This document shows positions 21,462-31,921 of a DNA stretch of 64,000 bases, piece by piece. The DNA comes from Symbiodinium sp. CCMP2592. Taxonomy: Eukaryota > Sar > Dinophyceae > Suessiales > Symbiodiniaceae. The stretch spans positions 62,001 through 126,000 of the forward strand of contig CAJNDT010000497.1 in assembly GCA_905221615.1 (NCBI GenBank). Reading direction: 5' to 3'. Each line of letters begins with the position of its first letter. Positions within the stretch are counted from its first letter, which is position 1. The notes beneath the pieces were generated by a model that was not told the DNA's origin, did no database searches, and saw only the letters and a program-made list of their open reading frames with translations. Position numbers and translations under genes: made by a program.

Positions 21462-23297
21462 ATGCCGCGTTGGGGGGAGAAGACCCCGACGTCACTGGAG
21501 CTCTATGCCAGATCGCTGCCGGAGGAGGAGGAGGAGGTGATCCCCATGTACTTCCCCATGTACACCGTCACTGCAGAGTTGTTGTTGGAGATGACGAAGA
21601 TGGAGCCACACGAACACTTGAAAGCTCGCAGTGAGTTGGTGGTCTTCGAAGAGCACATGGGCAGGGCAACCTTTGTCTCGCACCAGTGGCTTGCCGCAGG
21701 CCATCCCGACCCTGAGTTCCGGCAGATGCGCGTTCTGCAAGGTGCCTTGAAACGGCTGCTGACAGGCCGTGGCTCGGTTCCAGTGGACTACGTGAGTGAA
21801 GCGACAGTGCCCACAGCCAGGCCGATTCCCATGAAGGAGTTTCAGATGCGGCCCTTGTTCCTGTGGTATGACTACTTCGCAGTTCCGCAGTTTGAAAACT
21901 GCAGTGTCCATGCAGTAGATCATGGTGACAACCAGCAAGGTCGTGCCATCATGAGCATCCCCGCCTACGTGGGGAAGTGCTGCTTCTTCTTGGCATTGTG
22001 TCCGGTCCTGGATTGCCCCTTGGAAGGCAAGCTCCTAAGTGTTAGGACCTGGACTCAGAGAGGTTGGTGTAGGCTGGAGCGAGCCGCCCGGGAGCTTTCC
22101 CCCCAACACTCCTGGATTCTGGTCCAGACTGACAGCTCCATGGAAGTCTTACGCAGTGCAAGCCTGGCTGTTGGGAGTGGGATTGTGGGAGATGGTGACT
22201 TCACCGTGGCACAGGATCGGGAGAAGTTGGCTCCAGTCATGAAGAACATCCTGCTGCAGAAGCTGAAGCATTGCCTGAGAGCAGGCGATGTTCCGGGCTT
22301 TCGGCGTCACTTCAACTTGCGAAGCGTGCACCTTCGGGGCCTTGACGTTGAGATGGACGATATTTTGGTGCCGCAGGGTGATGGGCGTATCTTGCCCGAG
22401 TTCTTCCACCAGAACGGCTTCAGGAAGAATGAAGTCGACCCGGCTGGCTGGTGGCCGCTGCATTATGCTGCGCTAAGGGGTGATGCCAAGTTGCTCCAAG
22501 CGCTGCTGGAGCGACGTGCCAGTGTCAACTGCCGCACCTCCAAGGATGAACCTATGCTGGGCATACCATCGAAGGTGTCAGCCCTAGATATAGCCTGCTT
22601 CTACAAGCACCATGAAGCCAGCCAGTTCCTCCTATCTGCCAAGGCCCAGCTTGAGGGTGGGCAAGCACCTGCCCTGTGCAGGGCAGCCCAGGCGGATGAT
22701 GCTTTGGGCATACGACTCCTCTGCGCTTCAGGTGGTCGTCCCCTAGCCAAGGACAGCTTCGGCATCAATGTTGTGCAGAGCGCCACTGCAATTGGTGCCA
22801 CAAAGGCATTGGAGGAGCTAGTGGCCCAAAGCCATCCAAACACATTCCAGCTCTCTGGAGCACTCTTCATGGGCTCTACCTTACGCGGTGGCTCGGCAGC
22901 CATGGTCCAGTGGCTCGTCTCTCTGAGGGCAGATATCGACTTCCAGTGGAAGGTACAGCGTGACCTCAGCAGATTGGGCCGCCTGGTGGTTCAAGTGAAG
23001 AACATTCAGCATCGTGTTGGGCAGACCTCCATCCTTTCAGCTTTCACATACCATCAACATGGCAGCACGCCACTAATGCAAGCCATCCAATCTGGGCAAT
23101 ACGAGACCGCGGCGGCCATTATTGCAGCCGGTGCCAACATGGGCATTCGAAACTGCAGAGGTTGGAGCGCAGCCGATTTTGCCAGGGAGCAATCGATTCC
23201 GAGGTTTTTGCAGATGGGTTTGCAAGGGGATCGACTCGCTTGCCAAAGGGCCATCGAACTGGCCTTACCCGATGGCTACGTGGAGGTGGAATTTTGA
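21462..23297 (+). CDS. Ankyrin-repeat protein with N-terminal SHQW domain (retrogene)
   Basis: A single uninterrupted exon encodes 611 residues from the ATG at 21462. Residues about 60-215 form a conserved-looking domain with FVSHQW (about 70), LWYDYFAVPQ (about 134), SIPAY (about 165) and WTQRGWCRLERAAREL (about 196). The pattern recalls signalling domains of the HET/TIR-like class, but I cannot assign it to one. Ankyrin repeats follow: WWPLHYAALRGDAKLLQALL at about 328, ALDIACFYKHHEASQFLL at about 372 and a C-terminal one, STPLMQAIQSGQYETAAAII, at about 534. There is no signal peptide or membrane helix, so a cytosolic protein is likely. It lacks introns, unlike its neighbours, and is preceded by a spliced-leader relict, so it arose by mRNA recycling. 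The frame is intact, arguing that it is still functional or young. Confidence 0.9.
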   Translation: MPRWGEKTPTSLELYARSLPEEEEEVIPMYFPMYTVTAELLLEMTKMEPHEHLKARSELVVFEEHMGRATFVSHQWLAAGHPDPEFRQMRVLQGALKRLLTGRGSVPVDYVSEATVPTARPIPMKEFQMRPLFLWYDYFAVPQFENCSVHAVDHGDNQQGRAIMSIPAYVGKCCFFLALCPVLDCPLEGKLLSVRTWTQRGWCRLERAARELSPQHSWILVQTDSSMEVLRSASLAVGSGIVGDGDFTVAQDREKLAPVMKNILLQKLKHCLRAGDVPGFRRHFNLRSVHLRGLDVEMDDILVPQGDGRILPEFFHQNGFRKNEVDPAGWWPLHYAALRGDAKLLQALLERRASVNCRTSKDEPMLGIPSKVSALDIACFYKHHEASQFLLSAKAQLEGGQAPALCRAAQADDALGIRLLCASGGRPLAKDSFGINVVQSATAIGATKALEELVAQSHPNTFQLSGALFMGSTLRGGSAAMVQWLVSLRADIDFQWKVQRDLSRLGRLVVQVKNIQHRVGQTSILSAFTYHQHGSTPLMQAIQSGQYETAAAIIAAGANMGIRNCRGWSAADFAREQSIPRFLQMGLQGDRLACQRAIELALPDGYVEVEF

Positions 23298-23376
23298 TTA
23301 CACTGCCTGTCACGGCTAGCGTTTCTGTGGCTGGTGCATTTCTCCCCTACAGTGCCAAAGTCGACCACGAGCACGA

Positions 23377-23490
23377 CATTTTCCCATTTCACCGAAGGTC
23401 TTCGTGGAATAAATGAGTGCCCCATTTTCCCGTTTCACTTGAAATCTTCGTGCACTCAATGATCACCACATTTTTCACCGAAGCCTTGCG
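23377..23490. repeat. 46-bp tandem repeat in the 3' flank
   Basis: Three diverged copies begin CATTTT at 23377, 23423 and 23469, so the period is exactly 46 bp; the third is partial. Each contains a TTTCAC...GAA...CTTCGTG-like core. They lie 80-190 bp after the stop of the ankyrin gene, probably in its 3' untranslated region. Confidence 0.75.
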
Positions 23491-23681
23491 TTAGCTCGAT
23501 GGTCATGGCAGGCAGTCCACGGCCACGGGCCCGGAGCATTTCACCGAGTACTTAGGAACCTCGCTTGCTTGACGAACGCGAGTGCCAAAAAATGAGCAGG
23601 CAGCAGGCAAGTAACCACGACGAGCAATCCATTCGAGAAAGTCGTGTATGGCCAGTGGCAGGCCTTGCACCGTGACTGCTG

Positions 23682-26600
23682 GCAGAAATGATAGCCGCGA
23701 TTCTTGAACATGCTGCGCAGGGCGATGGCTCGGTGGTGTCATGGGGTTCGCCCTTCGCTGGTGGAGACACCAGCGAGGCCTGCAGGGGCGCGCGTGCCGT
23801 TGCATCAGAGGTACCGGGAAACGGTAGCTGCCAAGCTTTTCTGTAGGTCGAGCATGAGCTGATGGACGTCCAGGCGGGTGCCCCGTCGTACTCACACTTG
23901 TAGGACGTTTAAGAAAAGCTGGCACGCGAGACGAACTCAAGTGCAGCAAACTCGAAGAGATACACCACATCTTGATGTTTGTATCTCAGCGTTCACTGGA
24001 GTCATCTGCAATTTCCAGGAGGTCGCTGCCAATTTAATGGCATTTGCTGCAATTCGTGTCGATGGCTCTGTCGTGGTGCCAGATGCCCAGCTGCTGGGGC
24101 TTTCTTGAAACAATCGCATTCCGATTCCGAAAGTTGCAGTAGATTGAGCACTCCCGTTGCGCTTTGCATGCTCCCGGTGTCGAGCCTGAGGTGGGGCCAT
24201 CAGTCCTGCGGGGGTCAGATAGACGAGAGCTTGCAAGCGGCTTGGCTGACCCATCATTTCGTAGCGGTCGGAGTCGTAGCATTGTGTGTCTCTTGAGTGA
24301 GTGATGTGGAGCTGCTTGCCACAGGCCAAGCTGAGTGAGAATGGCGGCGTCCGGACCTCGACGCGAGTTTGACAGCCTGCACACAGCACAGTGCATCATC
24401 GGACGACCACAACGCCAAAGTCGCAAACTTTGGCAACGGACAGAGGTCATCACTTGCTGGTGGGTCCTTGATGCTTGATGGGCCTTCAGCCCGAGCAAGG
24501 TCCGACGAATCGTGACCACAGACCGAGCGTTTGCGGCATTGAAGCGCACTGCGCTCAGCGTTTGATCTTGCCCTCCTGAAAGTTAAAAGCTGTCGGCAAA
24601 AGCAGGAAGCCCCTTACTCGGTGTGACAGGACATGAGCTGTGTCTCAGGGAGCGCGGCGCATGGCGCTTCACTAAATAAATCTCCTGATCATCATCCACC
24701 CTTCGATCTCTGCAGTATCTCTGCATTGTGTCGGGATCCAAAAAGGGGGAGTGTTGTGAACAGCAGCAAAACGTGATGCAAGCGAGGCGACGGCAGCGTG
24801 GTGAGCTGGGGCTGCATGTATCCAAGTGCACCTCGACAGAAAGCAAACCTGCTGGAGCTCAGCAGCCATCCACAACCCCAGCTGTGCCTCTGCTGCGAGG
24901 CACAAACCCCGGACCTTGGAACACGGCGAATTAGCCTGAAGCTGAGACAAGATCTAGCTGCAGGCCGTGGTAGACAACATAGCAGGCAGGCACACGCAAA
25001 GATCGAGGATCGAGGCAACCGCGTATGGTAATGATAATATTGCAATTGTGCTTCGAGCACCCTCTGAGAAGACAGATGCAAAGACAGACAGTGACAGGCA
25101 AGCAAACGAAGGCTATGCGTGTCGTCTTTCGCACTGCATATTCGAGTGTTGCCTCGGGAGCTGCTTTGCATCCATGCTACAGGCAAGCCGCTGCAAGCCA
25201 CTTCTCACTGGCTTTGTATAGTGGCTGCCTCTGGCGTGGACGCAACGCACTGGGGACACGTCGCTAGCTGGGTACCGCATTGTTTTTGTCAATTTTCTGT
25301 TTTTTCTGTCTATTTTTCTGGTTTTAGGTTGAACGCAGACGACAGAAAGAAGGAGAGAAACGGAAGCCGGAAAGAATGAAAGGAGCAAAGAATCAAAGAA
25401 AGAAATCAAGAAAGGAAGAAAGAAAGGACGGGACGACAGAAAGAAAGAACGAAGACGGAAACAAAGGTCCAAGGAAAGCATAACTAAAACCAGGAAAATA
25501 TACAAAACAAACCAGAAAAATACACAAAAAAGAATTCCAGTCAGAGGTGGAGAACGGTCACGGCCACCAGGCTAGATTCCGAAAACCAAGGAAAACATAA
25601 CTAAAACCAGGAAAATATACAAAAAAAACAGACAAATATATAAAATAAATACTCTCTCCTCGCTAGCTGCGAAAGGGTTATCCAGCAGCAAAAACGTTTC
25701 GAAACGGGGAAATGTCAAAGTGACCGCAAGATGACAGAAGAAGCTGGACAGGTGTCCCTGGTTTGGGGATGTTTTCTGAATCAATTACTTGCGGCGGCTT
25801 GCAAGCTAGACTTCCGTGTCTGCCAGATATGCACAGTGTGCATGGAGCGCATAAGCTGAGAGGCAAGCCTACTGTTGCTGTTGCTTTGTCCTGCCTGACC
25901 CTAAAACCAGGGACATTTTGGTACTTGTAGGTGCCCAGCACCTGTACCAGTATACAGTACCGCTTAAAACTAACGCCAGCGTCAGAGAAACAGATCGGCA
26001 GGCAGCATCTACGCAACCCGCGCCGCCTTCGCAGCAGCCGTGGACTCACGTTCCCACATCGATCCCTTGCTTTTGCTACCTCGTGTCACAAACCACACAA
26101 ATTGATGTGGGACTTTCACTTGCTTGCGCCTTTAAGGTTGATGCAGGCGGCGGTGTAGTTACGTGGGGCCACGCAGGCTCGACAGAAACTCCATTATGAC
26201 TTCGATTTGCCGGTGCATGTGCTGTTGCAGTTGTAGGAGACCTGGTCGCATCTGTGTAAGCGATACTGCAGTGCCTGCATTTGCCAGCTTGCGGTGGCGA
26301 TTGCACAGCCGTGGCACAGCACCTGCAGGCTCGGCCTGCTCGCTCTGCTTTTTTGCAGTTTGCAACGCCAATGGGCGTGATTAGGGTCTTAGGAAAGGGG
26401 GCAGGTCGGATTTTTGTTTCGGGAACTTGTGCGCGACGGAGATGGAACGTGTCCTGAGTCGGATTGACTGAAGTACTGAAGCGGCGACTTCCCAAACAAT
26501 CCGGGGAGTGTTGGTTGCTTTCCCCGGCGCGTTGGGACTTCCGGCGGTTACTCCAGTCATGCCAGCCTGGGGTTGACGTCTTGTCCCAACGACCAGGAAG

Positions 26601-28018
26601 GCGTGACGCGAGTGTGGCTCTGCTGCATCATGTGAGGCCACTCAGTCCCATTTAGACAGTGATTATACCTTGTGCTGAACGTTCCTGAGGTATTCGACCG
26701 ACAATGCTTTCGCAGCGCTACGACGAGATGGCGCCGTCTCTGTCTCATCAACTCCATGCATTTGCCGTTCAATGCCTTTGATATCGGACAACTTGGTTTG
26801 AGCGAGTCCTGGCAGTAGAACCCACATCTCCGCCTTCCCGCAACAATTTCACGCTCTCGAGTCAGCCTATCCAGAATTGACATGAACAGTCATAGACAGT
26901 GAGAGTTCCTTTGTGCAAGTTGTACTGCGGAGGTCGTGACTTGGGGATCTCAGACCGCCGGTGGCAATTCAGATGCGGTGCATGACCTGCTTCAACAAGG
27001 AGTGCAGAAGGCTCGGTAGCAGATTCCAGCGAATCCCTGGCACAGCTTCTGCAGAGCAGGGATCGCACTTCCTTCTGCTGCCGTAGAATAGGTGAATGTT
27101 TAGTGACCTGCAGTGGTTAGTGCGACACCGTTCTTGTACTTGGACTCTGAAGCTCAGTGCAGACATTCAGATCATTCGGAGTGCCCAGTGGAAAGGTTGT
27201 GATACGGAGTGCTCACATTAGGCAAACATGATGAGATGGTCCAATCGACAGCATTGTGTATGTCGTTTGTCATCAACTGGCTAGCCCTTGTCCTGGCTGC
27301 AGGTCGTCGCCACAGAAGCTGCCTTCGCCGCGCTATGTGCCGATCGAAGCGTGGTAGCCTGGGGCGACCACCTTGCTGGTGGAACTCTGGAGGCTGTATT
27401 CTTTGCGAGCGTCGCTGCAGACAGACACTTCGTGTTCTTTTTTGTTCTTTACATTTCTTTACAATAGAGTATATGAGCCTTACGGCATCGAGGGGGGGCT
27501 GCCAAAATCTGGTGTACGGTTTCTTGTGCTTTAATTTGTCCCGCGGCAGAAGCGGCATCATCAAGCTTGACGTGCATGGCCGGTAGTGTCGCTGGCGTTA
27601 GGACGACGGTGCTTTCCATAGACTGGAGCCAACCTTAATTCTGGGCTGTAGCTGTCACTGGTACTGGATGCACGAAATAGTGGTTTGGACCGACCCTACT
27701 TGCTGCAATGGTTCAAGATTGCGTTGAATGAGGCTTGTGCTCGACCTAAAGCATCCTCCCACTGCGACTGATCGCCTCACGCCAGAGGCGCCGCTGCAGG
27801 ATGTTGCTGACCTTTGTTCATCGCGCAGTGCTTTTGCTGCACTGCAGATGGATGGCACCGTCCGGCGGGGAGCTCATGTGTGTTGCAGGAGCGGTTCCTG
27901 CAGCAGGAAGACTCGAAATGACAATGCATTGTAATTGTAATTCGACAGGAAGTTCTGACACAACGGGGTGACCTGGCCCAAGCAATCCGCTGCCTTCGCT
28001 TGCAGCAAGGCATGAGAT
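23682..28018 (+). CDS. RCC1-like repeat gene, array A (intron-rich or decaying)
   Basis: At least seven scattered segments carry pieces of one repeat of the type 'AFAA...DGSVVTWG...GG(D/N)S'. They are DGSVVSWGSPFAGGDTS (23724), AFAAIRVDGSVV (24045), VDAGGGVVTWGHAG (26138), VVTWGSQTAGGNSDAV (26933), AAFAALCADRSVVAWGDHLA (27318), SAFAALQMDGTV (27822) and a weak VLTQRGDLAQA (27955). RCC1/HERC-type repeats form beta-propellers that bind chromatin, GTPases or ubiquitin partners. This W-G-centred variant is common in dinoflagellates. The segments are in order on one strand and separated by 200-1900 bp. The 26933 segment starts right after an AG at the same repeat position used in array B. I cannot join all exons; stops and lost motif residues suggest some units are dead. 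Confidence 0.55.
25335..25680. repeat. Purine-rich tract with a 116-bp-spaced direct repeat
   Basis: From 25340 to 25470 the plus strand is almost all A and G in GAAA/GGAA words. Next come two copies, starting at 25471 and 25587, of a roughly 65-bp A-rich unit beginning CAAGGAAA and containing CATAACTAAAACCAGG. A unique 50-bp spacer lies between them. No coding sequence is visible; it lies within the RCC1-like array, so it may be intron. Confidence 0.75.
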
Positions 28019-28210
28019 GAAAATACAGCCTAAACAATCTTGGACATATGTCCTCCAGCACAGCAGATTCGACAAGGCACAAAGCCAGCCGCTGCATGAT
28101 TCCTGCCACGTGAAGCACACTGCTTTCACAGAAAAGTTCGTCCTCTAGGCCCATCACGAGACTAAGTAGATTCCAGATTGTGGACACCATCGATGTACCC
28201 ATTGAGCGTC

Positions 28211-28352
28211 CGTCTCTCCTGTCTTTCCCTCTCTCTCTCTCTGTCTCTCTCTCTGTCTCTCTGTGTCAGTCCCTCTTTCGTTCTCTCTCATTCGCTCTTT
28301 CACTCTGGCTCACTCCCTCTTTCTCTCTGTCTCTCTCTTTCCGTCTCTCTAT
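28211..28352. repeat. CT-rich polypyrimidine tract
   Basis: About 140 bp of CT dinucleotides and CTCTGTCT variants end 130 bp before the ATG at 28486. It may be only a microsatellite. A long pyrimidine run ahead of a trans-splice acceptor would also be expected just upstream of a dinoflagellate gene. Confidence 0.85.
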
Positions 28353-28485
28353 AGATACATAGCCGTCGCATTCATAGGCAGGAATATACCCACATGTGTG
28401 TGCATAGACCTATAATCATACTGAGTGCAATGCACGTGTCAGTGGGCTTCTAAGTTGACTTCACCAGATCTCACGAGTTGTTGCC

Positions 28486-29360
28486 ATGGAGACATGGCTG
28501 AAAGCCGCCAGAGACCAAGCCGCAAAGATCGGTGACTTGGCAGTCCTATCATGGCCCAAAGCACATGACTGGCAATGCTTGGTGGCTTGTATCAGCGGCA
28601 GTTGGTCCTACTGGCTTTTGCTCGGCCTCCGACAAACTCTGAGTCGAGGTCGAGGATTTTTCGGGGCAGGGGTCTGGAGTCGGCATTCTTCGTCCAGGCG
28701 AAGACATTCAGAAACAGGCCATCTTGCTGGCCGATGATGCCGCGCAGAAGGGCAAGCGTGAGCTCAGTTTCCGCCCCTCGGATGCAGGTGACCTGCGTCC
28801 TCGTCTGCGAAGCTGGCCTCAACCCTGCCCTCACTTGCAGGCGAGGGTGGTCTCGGCTTCGAGTTGAATGGCGCCTCTTCTCCAACTGAAAGTTCCACAG
28901 CCTGTTTGGTTGGCCGGCATGAGGACTGCGCAAAGCAGGTACACTTTGGCATCATGTTGAACGGGGGTCTGGGCGGAGCCGAGGTGTTTATGTTGCCTCG
29001 GTTGACCCGGACGGCCAAGCGCATCAACTTGGAGTGCAACAAGGATGCATGGGTTTTGCTTTCTGCACTTGCCCTCCGACCTTGTCGGTGAATGTCGGCT
29101 GGAGCTAGGCCACTCGGCGTTGTGAAAATGAACTTCTCGATTTTCCGACAGGAGACAAGCTTGTGTCCATTGCAGGCACAGCTGCTGGGAGGATACGAAG
29201 GAGCGGAGCTACCTCGTCTCATCTGCATGTTGTCCGCGCAGGCTATGTCATCCCAGAGAATCCCAAAGAGGAGTCTGTCAAGAAATGGTGGGCCCCTCGC
29301 GGCTTCCAGGGATTCGCTCCAAAGCGAAGTGTACAGCGCAGCCTAGGCTCGACGAGATGA
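28486..29360 (+). CDS. Small multi-exon protein of unknown family
   Basis: Exons that join in frame are 28486-28531 (starting METWLKAARDQAAKI), 28644-28787 (including DIQKQAILLADDAAQKGKRE) and 28841-28938 (including STACLVGRHEDCAKQ). The first two introns are GT-AG with small sizes (112 and 53 bp) and the third donor is CAG|GTACAC. A last exon probably comprises 29153-29176 and 29246-29348, separated by a GC-AG intron. It ends SVKKWWAPRGFQGFAPKR... before a stop. The link between 28938 and 29153 does not keep frame without another exon, so the middle is unsolved. No domain is recognised; the C-terminus is basic and tryptophan-containing. Probably a small soluble protein. Confidence 0.5.
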
Positions 29361-29920
29361 TCCGGCCCGGGAGGCTCACGTTCCGAGCCCCAAATTCAGC
29401 ATCTTAAGCACGACAGTGTGGGTGTGAGTGGGCACGTGCGCGTGCTGTGTGTGGGTCAGAGCCTGGTGGTCGGTGACAGCAGTGCAGCGAGCAGAAGAGA
29501 ACGTGGGTCGTTTGGGACAGATTCTGATTGCGACTGCACTGTGCAGCTCTAGGGCTCTGGACCACGCAAGGCCGCAGTCCCGCATCTCATCAGTGCTTCA
29601 CGTCTCGGAACTTCGACCTGCGTACTTGAGGTTTGTGTCCGAGGCGATGAAGGACGGAACAATTTCAGCCTCCGCGGTTGTCTTCCCCAAAGAGGCAGAC
29701 TTTGCAGTGCCTCGTCTCGAGTGGCAACTACCAACTGTTGCGTCGCTGCGATGAAGCTACCTACAAGGACACTGGCCTCACGGCATTTCCAGAGCAAAGC
29801 TGGCAAGAAGATGATCTCGTGGTGGTGCTGCCCGAAATGTCGACCGGAAAGGACACATTGCAGCATTATCCCGTCAATACACTGCGGCATGAATGCGAAA
29901 GCAGAGGTGCGGTGTCTAAC

Positions 29921-29934
29921 ACACACACACAGAC
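29921..29934. repeat. Short CA run
   Basis: A run of CA dinucleotides between the small gene and the next coiled-coil exons. It has no evident function. Confidence 0.7.
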
Positions 29935-30098
29935 CCGATCTTCGACTCTTTCATCCTGGCTTCAGGAAGTTGCCATCTCAAAGGCGTCTACGCAGCATGC
30001 CTCTTCCCTCGCAAACGTCAGCACTGAGGCGATGTAATGTAACCAACTGCATGAGAGTCCGCATGGTTGACGAAGACGTCTTGCCAGACCCAACTTAG

Positions 30099-31800
30099 AG
30101 CAGAGCTTTATGCTGCTCGCGACGAAGTCCAATCGCTGGAGCGATCCCTGGCACAAAGATGTTGAATGCAATCTAGGATTTCGCAGGTACGCAGTGTCAT
30201 ACTGCATACTACGTTCGAGACAGCCACGACCCTTCAAACTTGGCATGTTTTTAGGAGAGCTGGAAGACTGCCGCCAAGAGTGCTACGAGCTTCGCCACTT
30301 CGCAGCCGAGAAGGCGACCTAGATCTCACTGGCGTGGATGCAGCAGCCAGAGTTTCTGAGAAGACTCAGGAAACACGGCAAAAGGTTCAGCTATAAGTCT
30401 CGGCTCGGCTCAGCCGCAGGCAGAGGACACCAGCTTGCGCTCGGGATCTCGAGAAGCACTGCGCTTGAGAAGAGCCGGCTTCCTAGAATCTGAGTTTAGT
30501 CAAAGCCGAGTGAGACTCCGTCCCGGCATGGATTCTGCTTCTGCTCTGCTGACAGATCACTAAAGCTGAAGGGCCTGAATTGCGACGGCAGCTGTCAAGT
30601 AAGAGATCTACTTCTCTTGTTGTTTCCCGGATGGAACGGCTGTGACTTTACTGCCGGACTCTCGATCCTAAGTAGAAGCGTCCTGAGCGTTTTTGTCGGA
30701 GGCATTGGAGCAACTGGAGCAAGCGCAGAAGGAGGCCGAGGAGAGCCTCATGGGGCTCCGAGGGGTTCCATCGCGCGGCAGCTGAGCTTTTGTCCTGTGC
30801 CACGGTTGCTAGGAAATCACTTGGCCTGCCCAAACCTTGATATCCAATGCCGGCTCGTCCCTGCGAAGTAGGAGGCAAAAACGCCTGCGGTGTCTGTGCT
30901 GAGTGCTCACCGGGTTTGCTTCGTGTCACGCTGAGCGCTCATTTGCAGGAGTACAAGAAGAAAGCTCGAGACTTGCAGGCGATGCCCACGGATTCTTGTA
31001 TTTTTCGAATATCCTGTACTTGTTAAGCAGTGACCCCATGAACACCAGGCACAGCCTGTTCAGACAAGCGCAGTGCATACCGAAAGGCCCTGTGCAGGAA
31101 GGCACAGCCAAAACCTTCGTGTAGTAAGCACTCTGTGGTATGGCTAACTATCTGTTCACTGCCGGCAATGTTTGCTTTCGTTGAATGCTTCATAGTCGGG
31201 GCCGGACCTCATTAGGTGTCATTGGGCTCATCAGTACACAAGCGTGCAATATGAAGTCGCATGAAAGTGTTTGGTTCTGCCGTGATCAAGTTCAACAAAA
31301 GCAGGGCTCTTTCGATACGTGGATGCACAGAGAAAGAGAGGTCCGGCTCGAGACCTCGACGGCAGCTTGTGACTCGGCAAGCTGGAGGAAGATCGGGCTG
31401 GGAGGATGTGAAGCCTGTCGATACCCACTAGGTCACTAGTCACTATAGATCCTACAACTGTAGTACATCTTCCCGCGGGTGTTGAATATGTGAGGCGTTT
31501 CAGGCAACTGCAGGTCGCCTGAGCCGCGCAGATGCCCTCACTGTCGGTGCAATTGAGGTGAAGAGCTGCGTTTGGAGTCTATGCAGAGCGAGGACACTCT
31601 CGAGCCAAAAGTTGAGGGACTAATCCTGGCCACAGGTTCGCACCTGAAATTGGGGAACACGTGAAAAAGAGAGAACATGGCCGGCCTGTACTCCCACGTC
31701 CCCTGGACATGTATCACGTTTCGAGTAGTTTCGATTTGAGGATCGCGCAATGGAAGCGATGGAGGGCCGGGAGCAGATACTCGAGGAGGAGGCTCAGCAG
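30099..31800 (+). CDS. Coiled-coil exon group 2
   Basis: Six short exons stand out. They are 30099-30158 (AELYAARDEVQSLERSLAQR), 30260-30313 (LEDCRQECYELRHFAAEK, exactly 18 codons), 30344-30384 (ARVSEKTQETRQK), 30688-30764 (EALEQLEQAQKEAEESLMGL), 30949-30978 (EYKKKARDLQ, exactly 10 codons) and 31741-31791 (DRAMEAMEGREQILEEE). Each follows an AG. Donors after the exons are GC at 30314, 30979 and 31792 and GT at 30385 and 30765. The peptides are charged heptad helices with no catalytic motif, like rod proteins of the cytoskeleton or centrosome. Whether they continue upstream or downstream of the neighbouring genes is unresolved. Confidence 0.6.
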
Positions 31801-31921
31801 ACGTTTTCTATGACAAGTCTGCTCAAAACAATGGTCAGTTTTCGCAAGCCCACTCGAGCGTCGTGCTGATGCGTCTTGGCTCAGTAGTCGCCGGCGCTGG
31901 ATTCGCTGGCCCTGTCCGAAG

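Noticed and set aside
21492..21938. Minus-strand frame of 148 codons opposite the ankyrin gene
   Set aside because: It is antisense to a strongly supported gene, and its Cys/Leu/His-rich content is what the reverse of GC-rich coding sequence gives.
31602..31616. GAGCCAAAA on the plus strand, a minus-strand leader-like word (also at 43277)
   Set aside because: Nine-base match without the CTT start or the following TGGCTACGG; chance level, and no minus-strand gene begins there.
31886..31896. TTGGCTCA upstream of the ankyrin-dioxygenase gene, resembling the spliced leader
   Set aside because: Only eight bases agree in a row and the preceding bases do not follow the leader; such a match is expected by chance in 64 kb.
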